Assembly (NCBI RefSeq): GCF_030445035.2
Contig: NC_080677.1
Coordinates: 101,925,513-101,989,512, forward strand
Reading direction: 5' to 3'
Origin: Dasypus novemcinctus
Taxonomy: Eukaryota; Chordata; Mammalia; Cingulata; Dasypodidae
Length of the DNA: 64,000 nucleotides
Shown: in pieces, positions 36,481 through 48,541 of the stretch
How positions within the stretch are numbered: the first letter of the stretch is position 1
Layout: each line of letters starts with the position of its first letter
Notes under the pieces: model-generated
Databases searched by the model: none
Told to the model about the DNA's origin: nothing
The model's input: only the letters and a program-made list of their open reading frames with translations
Made by a program: the position numbers and the translations under genes

Positions 36481-37699
36481 TCAATTTCATTTCTGTCTGA
36501 ACACTTTTTGTTTCATTCCTTCTATTTGCATTGGGATTAGTTTGCTGATTTTTTTCTAGTTCTCCCACTGTGTATTAGGTCTTTGATTTTAGCTCTTTTT
36601 CTTTTTTAAATGTAAGCTTTGAGGGCTCTAAGTTTCCCTCTCATCACTGCCTTAGCTGCATCCCATAGGTTCTGATATACTGTGCTCTCCTTTTCATTTG
36701 CCTCAAGATATTTATTGATTTCTCTTCAAGTTTCTTCTTTGACCCACTGATTATTGAAAAATGTGGTTTTTAATCTCCATATGTTTGTGAATTTTCCCTT
36801 TTTCTGCCTCTTGTTGATTTCCAACTTTATTTCATTATAATCAGAGGAAGTGTTTTGTATAATTTCAATCTCATTGAATTTATTGAGATCTTCTTTGTAA
36901 CACAACATATGGTCCATCCTAAAGAAAGATCCATGAGCACTTGAAAAGAATGTATATCTTGCTGTTTTGGGGTGCAATGTTCTGTATATGTCTATTAGAT
37001 TTAGTCCGATTATCATATTATTCAAGGTGTCTGTTTATTTATCTACTGTCCAGATGTTCTATACTGAGAGTGGCGTATTGAAGTCTCCAGCTATTATTGT
37101 AAGACATTCTATTTTTCCCTTCAATTTTTCCAGTGTTTGCCTCATGTATCTTGGGGCATCTGGTTAGTTGCATATACCTTTCTGATTGTTATTTTTTCCT
37201 GGTTGAACTGCCCCTTTCATTAATATAAAATGTCCTTTGTCCTTCCTTGTCTCTAATAGCAGTTATATATTATGCTTTGATTCTCTCTTGCTGCTCTCAG
37301 AATTCTCTCTTCGTCTTTGACATTTGACTTTTTCATGAGTATGTGTCTCAGAGTTGGCCTATTCAGATTTATTTGGATGAAAGTACATTGTGCTTTTTGG
37401 ACATGGATATCTATGTTATTTAATAGGGTTGGGAAATTTTCGGCCATCATTCTTCAAATATTCTTTCTGCTCCTTTTCCCTTCTCTTCTTCTGGGACACT
37501 CATGACACATATGTTTGCATGTTTCTTGCTGTCATTTAGTCCTCTTTCATGGTATGGATTGTAATTTTTTTGTTGATGTCTTGGCATCTGACTTACTAGT
37601 GTATTTATTCTGTGTGCAGTTGCTCTTTAGTTTAGGGCTTTTTTTGCCCTTTCTTCCTTGCTGGTTGTGTAGTGGGAGCTGAAGATATGGTTGGTGCTG

Positions 37700-38650
37700 T
37701 AAGCTGGGGAGGCTGAAGCTGCCTGCATTGTCCCAGGGACCAATGAAGCTTCTCCCACCTTTCTCCTTTCATAGGGACAGAGCCACAGCATGTGTAATAA
37801 TCTAAGTTGTGCAAGCCATGACCATCTGTAGTTGCCCGGAGTGACTGATGAAGCTTCCTGCCCCTTCCTCCCCTTCCTGGGCTGATAATGAAGCTGCAGG
37901 TATGGATAGCAATTTATGCTATGAGGGTCCAAAATGACTGCAGTTGCCCATATAGAGTGATGTAGCACCACCAGGGTTATGGTGGACCCACATTCTATTG
38001 CATTTGGGCTCAATGTCCCTACAGTTGCCTTGAGAGACTGAAGGAATACTGTCCCTTCTGCCCTTTAGGGGGTGGGAATGGAACTGCCCAACAGTTCAGT
38101 CTATATAGGCTGAAAGTCACTGCTGTTGCCCAAAGAGGCTGAGGAAACACCAGCCCCCTCCTATCCTATTGGGTGGTGGGGGTAGAACACAGGAACCTGA
38201 CAGTCCCTATAGGCCAAATGTACCAGCTATTGTCTGGAGAGGCTGAAGATACACTTGCCTCCTCCTAACCTATTGGGGGTTGGGTGTGGATCCCTGGTAC
38301 CCACCAGTCCAGAACATGCATGCCAAAAGTGCCTGCTGTTGCTTAGAATGGCTGAGGAAACACAGATCCCCTTCTACCTTACTTGGGGGCAGGGATGGAG
38401 CTATAGGTGCCTGAGTATCCAGTCTGTGTGTGCTGAAAATGCCTGCAGTTATCCAGAGAGGCTGAGGAAACACAGCTCCTCTCCTATCTTATTGGAGTGC
38501 AGGAAGGAAGCCTCAGTTGTCCAACTAGTCAGTCTGTGCCTGCTCAATGTACCTGCAGTTACCCATAGAAGTTGGTGCATGTCCTGCCAGCTTCCTCCAT
38601 TCCAGAGGTGGGTCTGGAGCTTAGGCCAGAGCTGCAGTCCAATCTTGGTG
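37700..38650 (-). repeat. Degenerate tandem repeat of about 107 bp in the apparent L1 5' UTR
   Basis: The recurring anchor 'gcagttgcc(c/t)...gaggctgagga' is found near 37831, 37943, 38024, 38125, 38231, 38338, 38448 and 38558. Spacing is mostly 101-112 bp, with one short step of 81. Each unit also carries a cctattgg-ggg block and a ccagtctg block. Open frames here (such as 38255-38716) result from the repeat. Confidence 0.75.
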
Positions 38651-39370
38651 GAAAGAAGTCAGTTCCTACTATCACTTATTTTCAATCAGACTGGCTTGCC
38701 TTCATCCTGGGGGTAGAGACAAAGTGACAGCTACTGGCCTCTTTCCAAATTAGATAGGTTCAAACTTTAGCTGTTCTTAGGGTTATATTTTTTAGCCAGC
38801 CAAATTTACTAATTGGTAGCTGAAATTGGTGGCCAACCATCTCTTCCTCCCCTATATTTGGGAAATGCAGCTTCCAACTCCAAACACAGAACAGTTCCTG
38901 AGGTAGCTTGTGCCACCAGAGTAGGATGAGCACCAGCTTCTGTGATGTTGCCTGTAGTTTCTTGGAGAGGTTTGTGCAGTTCTCCTTAGCTTTTTCCCTG
39001 CCAGGGGTGGGGCTGGCACTTATACTAGAGCTGCAGTACAATCTGGGTGGATAGAAGCTGGTCCCTACCAGCACTGTGATTTTCAGTCAACCTGGCTTCC
39101 CCTCATGTTGGGGGCAGTGTTAAAATGGAGACTACTAGCCTCTTTCTGATTTGGGCAGGTTCAAACTTTAGCTGCTCTTAGGATTATACTTTAGTCACCA
39201 AAATTTACTAATCAGTAGTGGAGTTGGTGCCCAACTGTCTTTTTCTCCCCCATTTTTGGGAAATGGGGCTTTCAATTCTAGCCACAGAATATTTCCCAAG
39301 GTGACTTCTGCCACCAGTGGAGTATGGGTACCAGCTTCCTTGGTGTGGAGTGCTCTACTCACAAATCTCT
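38612..39370 (-). repeat. Direct duplication of about 400 bp in the apparent L1 5' UTR
   Basis: Blocks gagctgcagt(c/a)c (38629, 39028), ttcaaactttagctg (38759, 39160), aatttacta and tttgggaaat recur in the same order at an offset of about 400 bp. The two copies are diverged. Confidence 0.75.
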
Positions 39371-39577
39371 GCAGATAGGCAGTGTCCTCCTTCCATTCTT
39401 TCAAGGATGTTTCAGGATGCTCCTCTGGCCTCCTGGAGCCCCCAAACCGGTGCTTTAGATAACTCTGGATGATTACTAATTGCCCTGTACCATGACCTGA
39501 CTTTTGGAAACTCTGCCACCATCTTTGTATTGCCCCCATTTGGCTCTTTTTAAAAATTTCTATATCTTTATTGATAT

Positions 39578-39930
39578 TTTGGCAGTTTGATAATATTTAT
39601 GAATTCCAAAAAGAGATATTGATTGTATTTGTAAACTGGTCTGTACCTCAGGGTATGATACACTTTGATTGTATTAGATTTATCTAAGATGGATTTGATT
39701 AAATTATGTTAAGATTAGGGCATTGATTCGACCACATCATTAGGACTGAATGCTGGCAGATGTTGCCTGACATCTTGTGTCAACACCCACCAACAGAATT
39801 TGGGTAAGAAAGTACTTCTTATGGTACCTTCAGTTGGACTCTTTAGGGCCTTGTGACTATAAGCTTCTACCCCAAATAAATACTCTTATAAAAATCAACA
39901 GATTCCTGGTACTTTGTATCAGCATACCTT
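39578..39930 (+). mobile_element. ERVL-like LTR, copy 3, forward, internally deleted
   Basis: Starts ttttggcagtttgataatatttatgaattcc and ends ccaaataaatactcttataaaaatcaacagattcctgg...gtatcagcata. Both LTR ends are recognisable, but it lacks about 250 bp found in the middle of the other copies and the last bases of the LTR. Confidence 0.7.
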
Positions 39931-40217
39931 CCTATAACCTTTAGTTCTTTATCTGTGTTTTCCTTCATCTCCTTGAATATATTGAAGATCGTTTTTCAAG
40001 GTCTTTGATATGTCCGATCATCTTTGTTAATGAATGGATTTTTGTCTTCTTCCTTTGAATTTATCATCATTTCCTTTTTCTCTGCCTTACATTTTTTCGT
40101 TGCCTGCTGTATTTTTTAATACTATAATGTGTTAATTCTGGGATTTAGTCCCTGAGCTGTCTATTCCTTAAGTTTGTATCCAGATAGTGATATAATTTAT
40201 TTAAGTGCCAGGAGTTA

Positions 40218-40258
40218 ACAACAACAATAACAACAACAACAAAACAACAACAAAATGG
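40218..40258. repeat. (AAC)n simple repeat
   Basis: Imperfect aac/caa run in the L1 5' region. Confidence 0.8.
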
Positions 40259-40993
40259 TAACCAACACAGAAAACACTGTTCACAGATTTGCAAATTGAC
40301 TCTACATTGGTTGGTACTCTCCTTCAGAGTTTATCTTCCTATCAAGAAGATCAGCTTAATGTAAATGTTAAATGTTGCAGTGTGCATCCCATCTTTTCTA
40401 AGCCTACTTCTTGTACAGCACTTTTGCTTGCATGTGTCCTTTGGAATTCCCCTGTTTGCAGGTATCTGAAAGTCCTCTCTTCTCCCTGTGAAATAGACTT
40501 TACCTTACTCTTATGTATTCAAGTATATGACTTGTCACAGGTATTCCTTTGCTCTAGCCTTCTTTGACTTGTTCTTTATACTGCTTTAGTTGTCTGCAAG
40601 CTACTTCTAACCTCAGAGCAAGTAAAGGAGAGCAAGCCAGAGAAAAATTTCCTGATTCACTCTTTCTGGCTACCTCCTGATAGACTGGTCAGCAAACAGA
40701 CATCCCAGTATGGAAACAAGGATTACTCTACTCCCTCTAGACCAGGGCATGGAACCCACAATGGGAGCTCAGGATGACTCCACACCATGCAGTAGGGACT
40801 GAGCAAGAGACCAGCAATAATGTCATAAGCTTTCCTATCTTTTAAAAAGCTGTCTGCTTTTGATTTGGAACCTGACCAATTACCTTTATACTGTTTTCTG
40901 GAATTTTGAGGAACTAGTTTTTGCTAGTTGCTAAAAAATCTGTGGGAGAACAGCACCCTGGAGTGTCTTATGCTGCCTTCTTGGTCAACCAGA

Positions 40994-41308
40994 AGCTTAA
41001 GTCAAAAGGTGTTTTCTTATATTTTTACCAGCTTTGGTAAAAGTATCATGGGAGAGGGAAAAGTTGTAAATCTTCTAGAAGTGTTTCCTTAATCTATAGA
41101 TTCAGCTAGCTGTATTATTCTTCCCTTTACAATCACAACTAATGGACAGTAGGCATAGGGATGTGAGATTCTGAATTCAATTCTTAAATCACTATTAGAT
41201 GGCATTTTTGCTGGGTAAAACCTTGTAAAGAGAAATTTTATTTTTTCTGTTCATTTTTACTCAGGTCATATATTCTGCCAAATACCTTATAGAAAGCAGG
41301 AAGGTATT
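40994..41308. other. Intron 1, nothing assigned
   Basis: AT-rich intronic sequence between the L1 5' end and an LTR-like element. Confidence 0.4.
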
Positions 41309-41772
41309 TGCCATGGTTAGGCTTATGTGTCTTATTGGCCAGGAAATGGTGCCCAGTTGTCTGGTCAAGCAAGTACTAGCTAATTGTTACTGTGAGGGCA
41401 TTTCATGGACTTAAATTATTAGTAAATTGATTGCATCTATGATTGATCACATCCTTAATCAACTGAGGAGATTGCCTTTAGAAATGAGATACATCTCATT
41501 CACTCTTTAAATGAAGTCTTTAAATGGAGAAATGATGATTTCAGCAGTAAGAAGAGAGAATTTCCATCTCTACTTCTGTTAGCCAGTTTCTCCTATAGAA
41601 CTCATTGAAACTCTTCATTAGAGTTAACTTGTAGTTGTCAGCATGCATCCTGCCATATGGAATTTGGACTTATGTATACCCACAGTTGGGTGAGACGATT
41701 TAACAAAATCTTATAATACTTACAGAAATCTCCTGTCAGTTCTTTTTCCCTAGAGAACCCTGACTAATACAA
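41309..41772 (+). mobile_element. LTR-like interspersed repeat, copy C (most complete)
   Basis: Reads tgccatggttaggctt... through ggtgcccagttgtctggtcaagca, ctgtgagggcatttcatgg, gattgcatct, caactgaggagattg, ccatatggaatttggactt, gtgagacgatt and ctcctgtcagtt to ctagagaaccctgactaataca. TG...CA ends and the closing motif are those of mammalian ERVL-class LTRs. Copies A and B are the same family in reverse. Confidence 0.65.
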
Positions 41773-42041
41773 TACTTTTAAATTAGGTAGACTTTTAGTC
41801 AGATATCCTCTACTTTTCTCTCCTTTTGCTACTCTAGACATGAAAACAGAAACTTCTACAGAAAGTACCTGATTCTCCAATCTTTAAACTCAGATAATCA
41901 TGGGTAAATATTCACTGTTTAGAAAACTTGAGAATTGCTCAGGCATTCATATTTATAATGTAGAGATATTTTAAGGTGATCCTGGATATCAGTAGCCTTC
42001 TTTAACTGAATCTTTGCCACTATACCAAATTTAATCTCACC

Positions 42042-42385
42042 AACAATTTTTAAAAAAGATTTATTTATTCCCTCCCCCTCGCCACTTGCACTTGCTGTCT
42101 GCTCTCTGCATCCATTCACCACATGTTCTTTTGTGTCTGCTTGTCTTCTCTTCTCATCTTTTATTTAGGAAGCACTGGGGACTGATCCTGGGTCCTTCAG
42201 ATGTGGGAGAGAAGCACTTAGCTTCCTGATTGTTGTGTCTCTCATTGTCTTTCTTATGGTCTCTTTTTTCTTGTTTAATCTTGTTGCATCAGCTTGCCTT
42301 CACAAGGAAGCCCCAGGAATCAAACCCAGGGCCTCCCATATGGTAGATGGGAGCCCAATTGCTTGAGCCACATCCACTTCCCAAC
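42042..42385 (-). mobile_element. DAS-related SINE, reverse, variant middle
   Basis: T-rich left end, ttatttattccctccccctcgcc, gtctgctctctgcatccattc, a tttaggaagcactgggga segment, then cttgccttcacaaggaagcccc and the head complement ending ttgagccacatccacttcccaac. Flanking caacaattttt/caacatttatt is a weak possible duplication. Confidence 0.8.
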
Positions 42386-42632
42386 ATTTATTAATATACA
42401 AAGAGTTTCTGAGTGTTATGCATCCAAAAAGAAAGAGCCTCAGGAAACACCATGGTAAGGGTTCTACCTTGACCAATAAGCACCTGTGATGCATATATAG
42501 ATAAGGGTTACTCATCAGAGGGAGAAATAGCACACATGTCAGTTATTTTCTAGGTTGTATGTTAAAAGCTATAACTCTGAAACCATTAATAAGATGAGGA
42601 TGGGAAAATATCTTAATTTAAACTGATTTTCA

Positions 42633-43047
42633 GGGAAGCGAACTTGGCCAAATGGATAGGGTGTCCACCTACCTCATGGGAGGTGTGTGGTTCAAGTCCT
42701 GGGCCTCCTTGACCCATGTGGAGCTGGCCCATGCGCAGTGCTGATGCGTGCAAGGAGTGCCGTGCTACACAGGGGTGTCCCCATGTAGGGGAGCCCCACG
42801 CGCAAGGAGTGCACCCATAAGGAGAGCCACCCAGTGCGAAAGAAAGTGCAACCTGCCCAGGAATGGCGCCGCACATGGAGAGCTGACACAAGATGACGCA
42901 ACAAAAAGAAACAGATTCCTGGTGCTGCTGATAAGGATAGAAGCGGTCACAGAAGAACACACAGCGAATGGACACAGCAGACAACTGGGTGGGGGGTGGG
43001 GCAGGGAGGGAGAGAAATAAATCTTTAAAAAAAATAAAAAATAAAAC
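42633..43047 (+). mobile_element. DAS SINE, full length, forward, with 13-bp duplication
   Basis: The best SINE copy in the window. The tRNA-like head has an A-box region (tggccaaatgg, 42645-42655) and a B box (ggttcaagtcc, 42689-42699). The body contains ggagctggcccatgcgcagtg, aaggagagccacccagtgcg and ggaatggcgccgcac, and the tail is gaaataaatcttt plus A-rich sequence. The exact word aaactgattttca (13 bases) lies at 42620-42632 and 43048-43060. Confidence 0.93.
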
Positions 43048-43060
43048 AAACTGATTTTCA

Positions 43061-46000
43061 TAGGACAAAGAATGAATAACAAATAATTCACTGTAGCTTG
43101 ATGGGAAAGCAATACCACCTAGAAGGTTTGAAAGGTTACCTAAATCTTTATAAAATATTCTCAACTCTCGAATGAAATGTAAGTACTACTTCCTTCTATG
43201 GTACTTCTTTTTCTTTTCTAAATTTGGATCAAATACATTCTTTTCTTTAGTTACAATACATTTACTTTTGGAAGAAACAAACTTTCAGGAACAAAATCTA
43301 CATCTCAAAACATTAATTTAGTCTACTTATACACTTTGCCCATTTTGCAAACCTAGGGTAAACTTCCTTCTTTAGTAACTACAGCTTTGGAAATGCTCCT
43401 ATTTCCACCAAGGAAAGAAATAACAGTTAGGTTTTCCTCTGGAAGAAGTTTTTTATGTCTTTTCCAAGTTGTCATTCTGCATCCCTTTCTTTTTTATAAA
43501 ACACACTATTTCCAAAAGTTTTAAACCATCAGTGCACCCAACATTGTACCTTATCCTCCATGAAAATCTGCTTACAAATATAAGTATTTGAATCTTGACA
43601 TTCATTCATACATAATTGAATGAATAATGGGTTCCAAGCTTCCATTTCTAACTTTCCTAGGATGTCTACATTTGAAAATATATATGTATATTTTTCCTAC
43701 TACCCAGAGTGTGTGTGTACATATGTGTGCAAATGTGTGTATATATGTGTATGTGTGTCTGTAATATACATACACATACAGTTAGAAGTAGAATAAAAAG
43801 ATTTACCAAGAAGTAGCAAATTTCTTAACTTCCGTGGACCTTAGTGTCTTAATCCAAAAAATAAGGACATTCGCCTGCCCTATTCATCTGGCAGAAGTAT
43901 GAAAATCAAATGAGAAAATACATAAGAACATTTGAAGCACCACAGAAACATATGTATTATGGCTATCTCGTTTTAACAGGAATAAAAGTGTTAATATAAA
44001 CATGGACTATTTTTTAATGTAATGTCAGGCAGCAGCCATAGCTTGGAGGAAAATTGAGAGACACTAAAAACTCATCTCACACAGAAATCACCTATACTAC
44101 ACACTTTTAAACACAATTTAGATATAACCTGATGCTATGCTTTTGAAAAATAGTAGAAGTGTTGCGGGGCTGTTATGATTTAAATATGTTTATCCTCATA
44201 ATTAATTAATGTTTCCTCTAAGATTATGCAAAGGGTGCTGCTGAGTGATGCTCCAGCTCCCCAGTGTGGGCACTTAATTATAGGCCCTGTGGTAAGCATC
44301 AAGGAATCTTACCTAGTGTGGAGGAGTCCTCTGAATACCTCTGCTCTCTACTTCTGAAACCTAATCTTTAGACTGAGGATCATGGATAATAGCAAGGCAG
44401 CCCTATACCATACTGGTACCTGGGAGATTTTTTTCACAGCATCTGGTTTGTTCCTTTTATTTCTTCTTTCATGTGCCACCATCCATGAGGCTGATGGTTT
44501 CAGGTGGTCCCAATCCACTCCCAGGGACACCTTACCTGTGACTTCGTCATTGGGTAGTGCCCTTGCTTTTCTGATCCACAAACTTGGGTGTTGTAGGAGT
44601 CACTCAGCTCTCTTCTCTCTGCTAGGTGACAGTGAACTAATCTGATAGAGAAGTCTGCATTAATATCTACTATTGCATTCCCAACTCCCTTGCCATTGTG
44701 AATCAGTCCCAATAACTTTCTCTCTGATAATAGTATTAAAGGACACATTGGTAAGAAACTAACATTTCCCCCTGATCTCAACATCAGAAGATGTGGCTTT
44801 CACCACAAATATGTATAGCATCTTACTTATGAATATGTATGGATAACCTATAAATACAAAATATAAATGCTATGCCTCCCTCCTCCCCCTGAAGACAATA
44901 TCTCAACTCAGATGAATTCATGTGAGTCTGTTGGAGGCTTCCTTTCCTTCAGATCTCATCCTGTAAATATTACTTTGCTGCATTTAGGAAAGTTTCTGAG
45001 TGGATTGAGGAGCTTGGACCCTTATGCTTTCCCAAGATGGCCCAGATAGGCAACGGGTGTGGGACAAGCAGAGTCCCCAGTGTGGGTCCTGTATTAATAG
45101 CCCCCCCATATGCCCCTTATTCTTACCATTTATAATTTTCAAAGCTCTTCACTTACTCTATCTCATTTGAGCTTCGCAAAACCTCTTCTGCATCCTGTCA
45201 TGCCAGCTTTATCTGTTCAGGTGGAACTATGTTTGTTGTACATGGAAATGAATGTGAGCCTGAAAAGGTAATAAGCTTGAACAAAAATCATTCCCTTTTT
45301 GGAAAAATCACTGGAAAAGGGCCAGAGAAAAATCTTCAAAAACTGAGATTTATAAGATTTATTTATCAAGAACTAATATAAAATGGCTGAGGCAAAATAC
45401 TCTTTAAAATTTTGCTTTTATTTTCCATCAAATCACCCAATTACACTTCCTTGCAGTAAAATATGAATGCTCAGCATCCTGCAGAGTAAGGCAGTATATT
45501 ATAATTTAACAAACCAGTTACCAACTGTGCATATCTAACTCTTAATTTCCCTCTCAAGTGACCTAGATCCATGATAATTTAACACTAAAAACAATAATCT
45601 TTTCTGATTACAAAGCCAAAACTCCCCCTGCTGAAATCTTCTTTTCATTTTATCTTAACCATTCATAGTGGTGGAAATCTGAGTAGCCTTACCATGGCTG
45701 ACAGTATCATAAATAAAGTCCATTAAAACAGGTGTTTTGAAATTAAACATATAATTTCATGGGCCAATATAAAGGCTGGACCATATCAGAGCCCACAGGC
45801 CCTTAATACTGTGTTCCTTGTCCTTGGAATCCAAATAATACTCATCTGCCCAAGTTGTCGCAGAGTGAAGTTCTGCAGTGGAATGTTGTAAAATGAAAAG
45901 CAAATCTGACCTAGAAGAGTACAAGGCATTTAGAAAAGGAAAATTTTGGATTATGTTTTTGGGTCACATACATAAAACTGGCTTGTCAACTTTAATTAAA

Positions 46001-46285
46001 CAGCTTTAGATTACTATTTACAAGCTAATTGTCCTGAAACTTATATCCTATTTGGCAAAATGTAAATTTTTCTTTAACAATATTTCATCTGTTTTTGCAT
46101 GTGATTATAGTGAGGTTTTGAGTCTTGGTTGATTCAACATTTGTGTTACTCTAAGAATGTGGCAAATAGTTCCTTTGTGGAGCAGATGAGCTCTGCCCCA
46201 ATCATTTTACATTGATTTTGGCTTGTAATCTCTGTTGGATTGTTTTATATCCAAATTAATGATGAACTCTGCTCTTTTCCTCTAG
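43061..46285. other. Intron 1, last segment, few recognisable elements
   Basis: AT-rich intronic sequence with a TG/TA simple repeat at about 43680-43770. No gene. The final bases supply the exon 2 acceptor (tctgctcttttcctctag). Confidence 0.55.
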
Positions 46286-46375
46286 CAAGATCTAATCAGT
46301 ACCATAGGAGAAAGTGCTGCCTTGGGAGCTGCAGGCTTTGTTATATGGGGAGACATGAATTTAACTTCATCAGTG
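46286..46375 (+). CDS. HYAL4: Hyaluronidase-4, coding exon 2 (residues 319-348)
   Basis: Short 90-base exon of exactly 30 codons, too small to be seen as an ORF. The acceptor is ...cttttcctctag|caagat and the donor cagtg|gtaag at 46375/46376, both phase 0. It encodes the end of the catalytic barrel: [10 protein letters not shown], then a stretch containing AALGAAG, VIWGDM and the sequon NLT at 343-345. This motif order is the hallmark of the C-terminal part of vertebrate hyaluronidase catalytic domains and aligns without gaps to human HYAL4. The exon lies 29.1 kb after exon 1 because intron 1 is filled with L1 and retroviral insertions. Confidence 0.95.
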
Positions 46376-46429
46376 GTAAGTCCGTACCTTGAAGGTACAT
46401 TTAATAATTTTTCAAGCATTTTCTCTATT

Positions 46430-46545
46430 TTCCTATAGTGCTCACTCCAATCAAAGCTTTCATGTTCCCCATGGGAAAACAGCTTTTGAATACATGCCCA
46501 GATCAGTGCCTGGTACATAGAAGAAGCTCAATAAATATTATTAAC
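46430..46545 (+). mobile_element. L2 LINE terminal fragment, forward
   Basis: Carries cagtgcctggtacatagaagaagctcaataaatatt, the recognisable L2 3' end. Confidence 0.65.
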
Positions 46546-46559
46546 TTTCGTTAAGATAA

Positions 46560-46700
46560 TAATTATAACACTGACATTTGTTGAGCATTTACTAGATGCT
46601 AAGATTGTGCTAAGTGCTTTTTGGAGGGAGGTGGATTTGCTTACTTACTGGTCAAATAACAATATGAGGTAGAGACAACCAAACCTTTATAGTATAGGAA
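46560..46700 (-). mobile_element. MIR-like fragment, reverse
   Basis: Contains ttgttgagcatttactagatgctaagattgtgctaagtgcttt and later atatgaggtagagacaa, in MIR reverse order but diverged. Confidence 0.5.
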
Positions 46701-47686
46701 ACAGTGAGGGGGGGCAGGGCGATAATTACTTAGAGCAAAAGCTACTTTGATTGGTTAGCAGTGGAACTAGAAAAAACCACAGGCAGTTTAACTCTGAAGT
46801 CCATATATTTATAACAACCATATACAATGAGTTTTATCCTATTTTGGGAAGTAGAAGCAGATGGTAACTTAATCTCCACATTGAGCTTATTTCCTCTCTC
46901 TGCAGAAATCAGCTGAAAATTAATAGGATTTATAAAAAAGTTTTATATATGTCTCTTCAAACTTCTCCCAGTTCAGATATTATTTACTCCAAGAAATCTT
47001 CCTAAATTTCTCCACTCGAAATTAATCACAATCTCCTAGGTCTTTCCATGTGTCATCTTTTATATCTCAATGGCTTAGCATATTTTGTCATGAATTTTAA
47101 TACTTGTATCTTCCATACTTTTTCTCAAATTGAATTTTTTTGTAAGTTCATATACATAAAGCTGGATTGTCAACTTTAATTAAGCAGCTTTAGATTACTT
47201 ATCTGATCTCATCCTTAGACTTTCACAGGCTCAATTTGCTGTTATCAAGATAAATAACTCATGGAACTCCTTAAGACAGTACAAGGTTAAGAATTTCCTC
47301 TGTTTCTGTAGAAAATTAGGTAGATAATGACAACAAATTAAGTAAAAACTGACAGAATTGTTTAAAGATTTCCACCGGTGATGTTTCCTCTCCACCCATG
47401 TGGCTCATGAGAGAAACTTTATCAGGGAGCTGGGTGCACAAACCTCCTGGCCTCTATTAGGAATCACAAATAAATGGCCTAGCAGACTTATAGGCATTCC
47501 TGCTTAAATTGTATTTAGAATTAGAACCCAGGGCAGATGATGTTTGAGCATAATTTTCAGGGAAATCCAGAATGGTACAGATTAATATTTTGACAACAAT
47601 CATTGGCATATGATGATTCACATTCTAACAAAATCACGAAATGTACCACATACTTGAAAAGTGGCCACAGGATGGCAGATAATAGT

Positions 47687-48217
47687 GTTGCAGCAAAGCC
47701 AGAAGTTCTGAACCACAGAAAGACCCAAAACCGACTCTCAGGAGAAGTGGAGGAACAGATTTATTATGCGCGGGCCCAAAGGAGAGTCAATCTCCAAATT
47801 CTGAGCCCCGTTTTTCAGTTTTCATAGGTTTATATAGGATTTTATGTGGGATCAGCATGACTTTTGCTCATTGGCTAACGCACTGCTAGGCAAAATTTTA
47901 CAAGCAGCGGGAGTTACAGAGGCAGAATGTAAGTGCAAGGTTGTGGGCTGATTTACAGAAGTGTGGGGGGGAAGTCACTCGTTTGATATCTTCCTACGAG
48001 GCCATGTTTTCACAGGCTGATTAAAAAAACAAGGGACAGGAGTTATTCATTTGACACTCTCCTGCAAGGCCATGTCCTCACAGGGTGATCCAAAGAAGCA
48101 GGGGCAGGAGTGACTTGTCAGATATTTTTGTAAGGTTATGCTGTTTAAGCAATAGCACAGCTTTGGCATAATTTCTAATTATGGGTTCCTAACTGGGTTC
48201 CTTCCTCTCTCTTTCAC
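47687..48217 (-). mobile_element. LTR in HYAL4 intron 2, reverse
   Basis: The reverse strand runs from TGTGAAAGAGAGAGGAAGG to CTTTGCTGCAACA. It has a TATATAAACC promoter box (complement about 47829-47838), a poly(A) signal AATAAA (complement near 47759-47764) and a repeated block with ctcctgcaaggccatgtcctcacagg-like units (47990-48085). No flanking duplication could be confirmed, so the exact ends are approximate. It is antisense to HYAL4 and ends 324 bases before exon 3. Confidence 0.65.
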
Positions 48218-48541
48218 ACCATTAACTTGGGACCTAGAAGGAGAAAAAGGTTATAAATTGCAAGAAAGGGATGTCTTTTATGTTGTATCAGGGGCCAGTT
48301 TGCAAGTTCTGTTGATAAGCTGACTCTAACCTATTCTCCATCTCCTGTCCAGCAGATCTTTTGCCCTCTTCTGATGTGGGACCCCGATGTTATAGCACCA
48401 AGGAGCCTAAGAGTTCACTAACTGGAACTGAGCCATCTGATTTCAGTAGTCAAGTCTAAATACTTGCCTGTGGGACTAGAGGCCCTAACCTTGTCACTTC
48501 CCCAAAGAAACACTAATGACTCTTCTTGTCTACCTTTCTAG

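Larger units (their letters stand above)
23466..40993 (-). mobile_element. Near-full-length L1 LINE, reverse, split by a provirus and two LTRs
   Basis: Segments 23466-25003, 33976-34603, 35236-39577 and 39931-40993 read as one L1 on the reverse strand. The order is 3' UTR (23466-24100), ORF2 complement (24130-25003 and 33976 to about 37000), 5'-proximal part (37200-37600), then a long 5' UTR with tandem repeats. The right end, tcttatgctgccttcttggtcaacc, resembles the complement of an L1 5' terminus (a ...ccaagatggc-type start). Without the insertions the element is about 7.5 kb. The frames carry many stops. It forms a large part of HYAL4 intron 1, antisense to the gene. Confidence 0.8.

Noticed and set aside
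38255..38716. A 153-codon forward open frame with repeated Cys
   Set aside because: It is a reading of the 107-bp tandem repeat on the strand opposite to the L1.
42633..42710. Possible tRNA gene because of A and B boxes
   Set aside because: It is the head of a DAS SINE with body, tail and target duplication; no complete cloverleaf is needed to explain it.
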